A stretch of DNA of 64,000 nt from positions 42,780,001 through 42,844,000 of the forward strand of contig OZ231127.1 in NCBI GenBank assembly GCA_965153355.1, read 5' to 3'. Origin of the DNA: Flaccisagitta enflata. Lineage: Eukaryota; Chaetognatha; Sagittoidea; Aphragmophora. A model generated the notes under the pieces. That model searched no databases. It was not told the DNA's origin and saw only the letters and a program-made list of their open reading frames with translations. Shown piece by piece: positions 62,076-64,000 of the stretch (its first letter is position 1; each line of letters starts with the position of its first letter). Both the position numbers and the translations under genes were made by a program.

Positions 62076-62168
62076 GTCATCACACGCAGCTCAACACGGG
62101 CGAGTCATTATTCCTCGGTGGTCTTCCTGATTCTGTGATTCGGTCTTCATTTGGGCTCTTCAGCAAAG
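62076..62168 (+). CDS. EGFLAM: EGFLAM exon 12: LamG3 LFLGG strand
   Basis: Acceptor tctctgtttctcaag|GTCAT, donor CAGCAAAG|gttaat; phases 1 and 1. 31 codons: GHHTQLNTGESLFLGGLPDS, then 'VIRSSFGLFSKG'. The LFLGGLP motif matches the corresponding strand of LamG1 (exon 4) and LamG2 (exon 8), so LamG3 is complete despite the 28-kb intron before it. Confidence 0.85.
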
Positions 62169-62319
62169 GTTAATTGAATTAACCCTAAAACCATCCCCAA
62201 CCCCAACCCGAAACCAACCCCTAACCTTAAATCAATAAACCGCTTAAAAAGACTTTTAAACAAAAGACGTCGAAGGTTCTTTGAAGATTACCAAAATTAT
62301 GATAATTACGGTGAGGGGT

Positions 62320-62349
62320 TGATGATGATGGTGATGATGATGATGTTGT

Positions 62350-62437
<88 letters not shown>

Positions 62438-62464
62438 AATGATGACCATGATGACTATGACGAC

Positions 62465-62562
<98 letters not shown>

Positions 62563-62578
62563 CCATGATGACTATGAC

Positions 62579-62656
<78 letters not shown>
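62320..62656 (+). repeat. (GAT)n arrays filling intron 12
   Basis: About 110 GAT/ATG units in three blocks separated by two identical GACCATGATGACTATGACGA spacers (about 62444 and 62561). The last block ends 18 bases before exon 13. The open frame of poly-Met upstream of exon 13 is an artefact. Confidence 0.95.
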
Positions 62657-62658
<2 letters not shown>

Positions 62659-62673
62659 ATCTTTCGTGTTCAG

Positions 62674-63092
62674 GTTTAGATGGTTGCATCTCAGATGTAA
62701 CTATCGGTCGTAGCAATCCGGTGATTCTGTACGACGGTGCCATTGAAGGCATAAACGTCGAATCTTGTCGACTTCGGAAACGGAAACGACGAAGACGAAG
62801 TTTAGACGGTTACCAGTGTGAAGGTGACGATCCAGACTGTGACGCGTTGACCAGCGAGGTCAAGGGTGATAACAGCGCCGAGGACGTCAAATGTCATCGT
62901 ACAGACTCAACTCACGTCAGCGTCAACGATGGAATCCGCGGGCCAAGTGGTAACGTCAACGATACAAGTGCCGTGAAGGAGCTCCGCGACAGCGTAGGTG
63001 GAAGGAGAGGAAGAAGAATCGTGGTTGCCATGATTGCCAACAGTGACGGAAGTGGTGATGACGGTGATGATAAAAAGCGTCACTTACGGTGA
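62674..63092 (+). CDS. EGFLAM: EGFLAM exon 13: LamG3 end, polybasic site, C-terminal tail
   Basis: Acceptor ctttcgtgttcag|GTTTAG, phase 1; stop TGA at 63090-63092. It begins GLDGCISDVTIGRSNPVILY and reaches INVESC, closing the LamG3 disulphide. It continues for about 105 residues that vertebrate pikachurin lacks: RLRKRKRRRRS, a strong furin-type or heparin-binding basic cluster, then an acidic segment with three Cys (YQC, PDC, VKC) and a basic end (GGRRGRR, KKRHLR). The tail has no family I recognise. Confidence 0.85.

Positions 63093-64000
<908 letters not shown>

Overview
This is eukaryotic, almost certainly invertebrate animal, DNA: intron-rich, with GT-AG splice sites, dense microsatellites, LTR retrotransposons, MITEs and interspersed satellite-cored repeats. 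No bacterial operon, tRNA, rRNA or CRISPR array was seen. I cannot name the species; a marine invertebrate with a repeat-loaded genome is a guess.

The backbone is one plus-strand gene spanning the whole window (positions ~1 to 63092). Thirteen exons encode EGF-LamG-EGF-LamG-EGF-LamG followed by a basic, acidic-ended tail. All 12 junctions I placed keep the reading frame. The domain order and details of LamG1 and LamG3 match pikachurin (EGFLAM), a secreted matrix protein that binds dystroglycan through its LamG domains in vertebrates. The gene's 5' end lies outside the window, and the first visible exon shows a frame conflict in low-complexity sequence.

Region by region: 1-932, Gln/Thr/Asn-rich N-terminal coding sequence and the first EGF. 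933-6521, intron with satellite-cored repeats and a giant (GT)n(GA)n tract. 6522-11495, first two LamG1 exons, separated by tetranucleotide arrays. 11942-22320, a recent tandem LTR array (LTR-gag-LTR-gag-LTR, minus strand) inserted as one unit with a 4-bp target duplication; it carries gag but no pol, and a MITE sits at the edge of its middle LTR. 23040-33626, the remaining LamG1, EGF2, LamG2, EGF3 and most of LamG3, with microsatellites hugging the splice sites. 33627-62075, a 28-kb intron holding two nested candidate genes: a plus-strand three-exon secreted or membrane protein (35403-38328), and a minus-strand small cysteine-rich secreted protein whose two exons lie 14.5 kb apart (59570-59418 and 44890-44684). 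It also holds a Mutator-like element with a 10-bp target duplication and many satellite-cored repeats. 62076-63092, the last LamG3 exons, tail and stop.

The most unusual features are: (i) microsatellites placed strand-specifically at intron ends, GA/GT after donors and CA/CT before acceptors, able to pair across introns; (ii) two or three interspersed repeat families with constant hairpin or inverted ends and interchangeable tandem-repeat cores; (iii) the gag-only tandem LTR array; and (iv) a degenerate array of exon copies plus a 29-bp inverted duplication bracketing most of the intron of the antisense nested gene.
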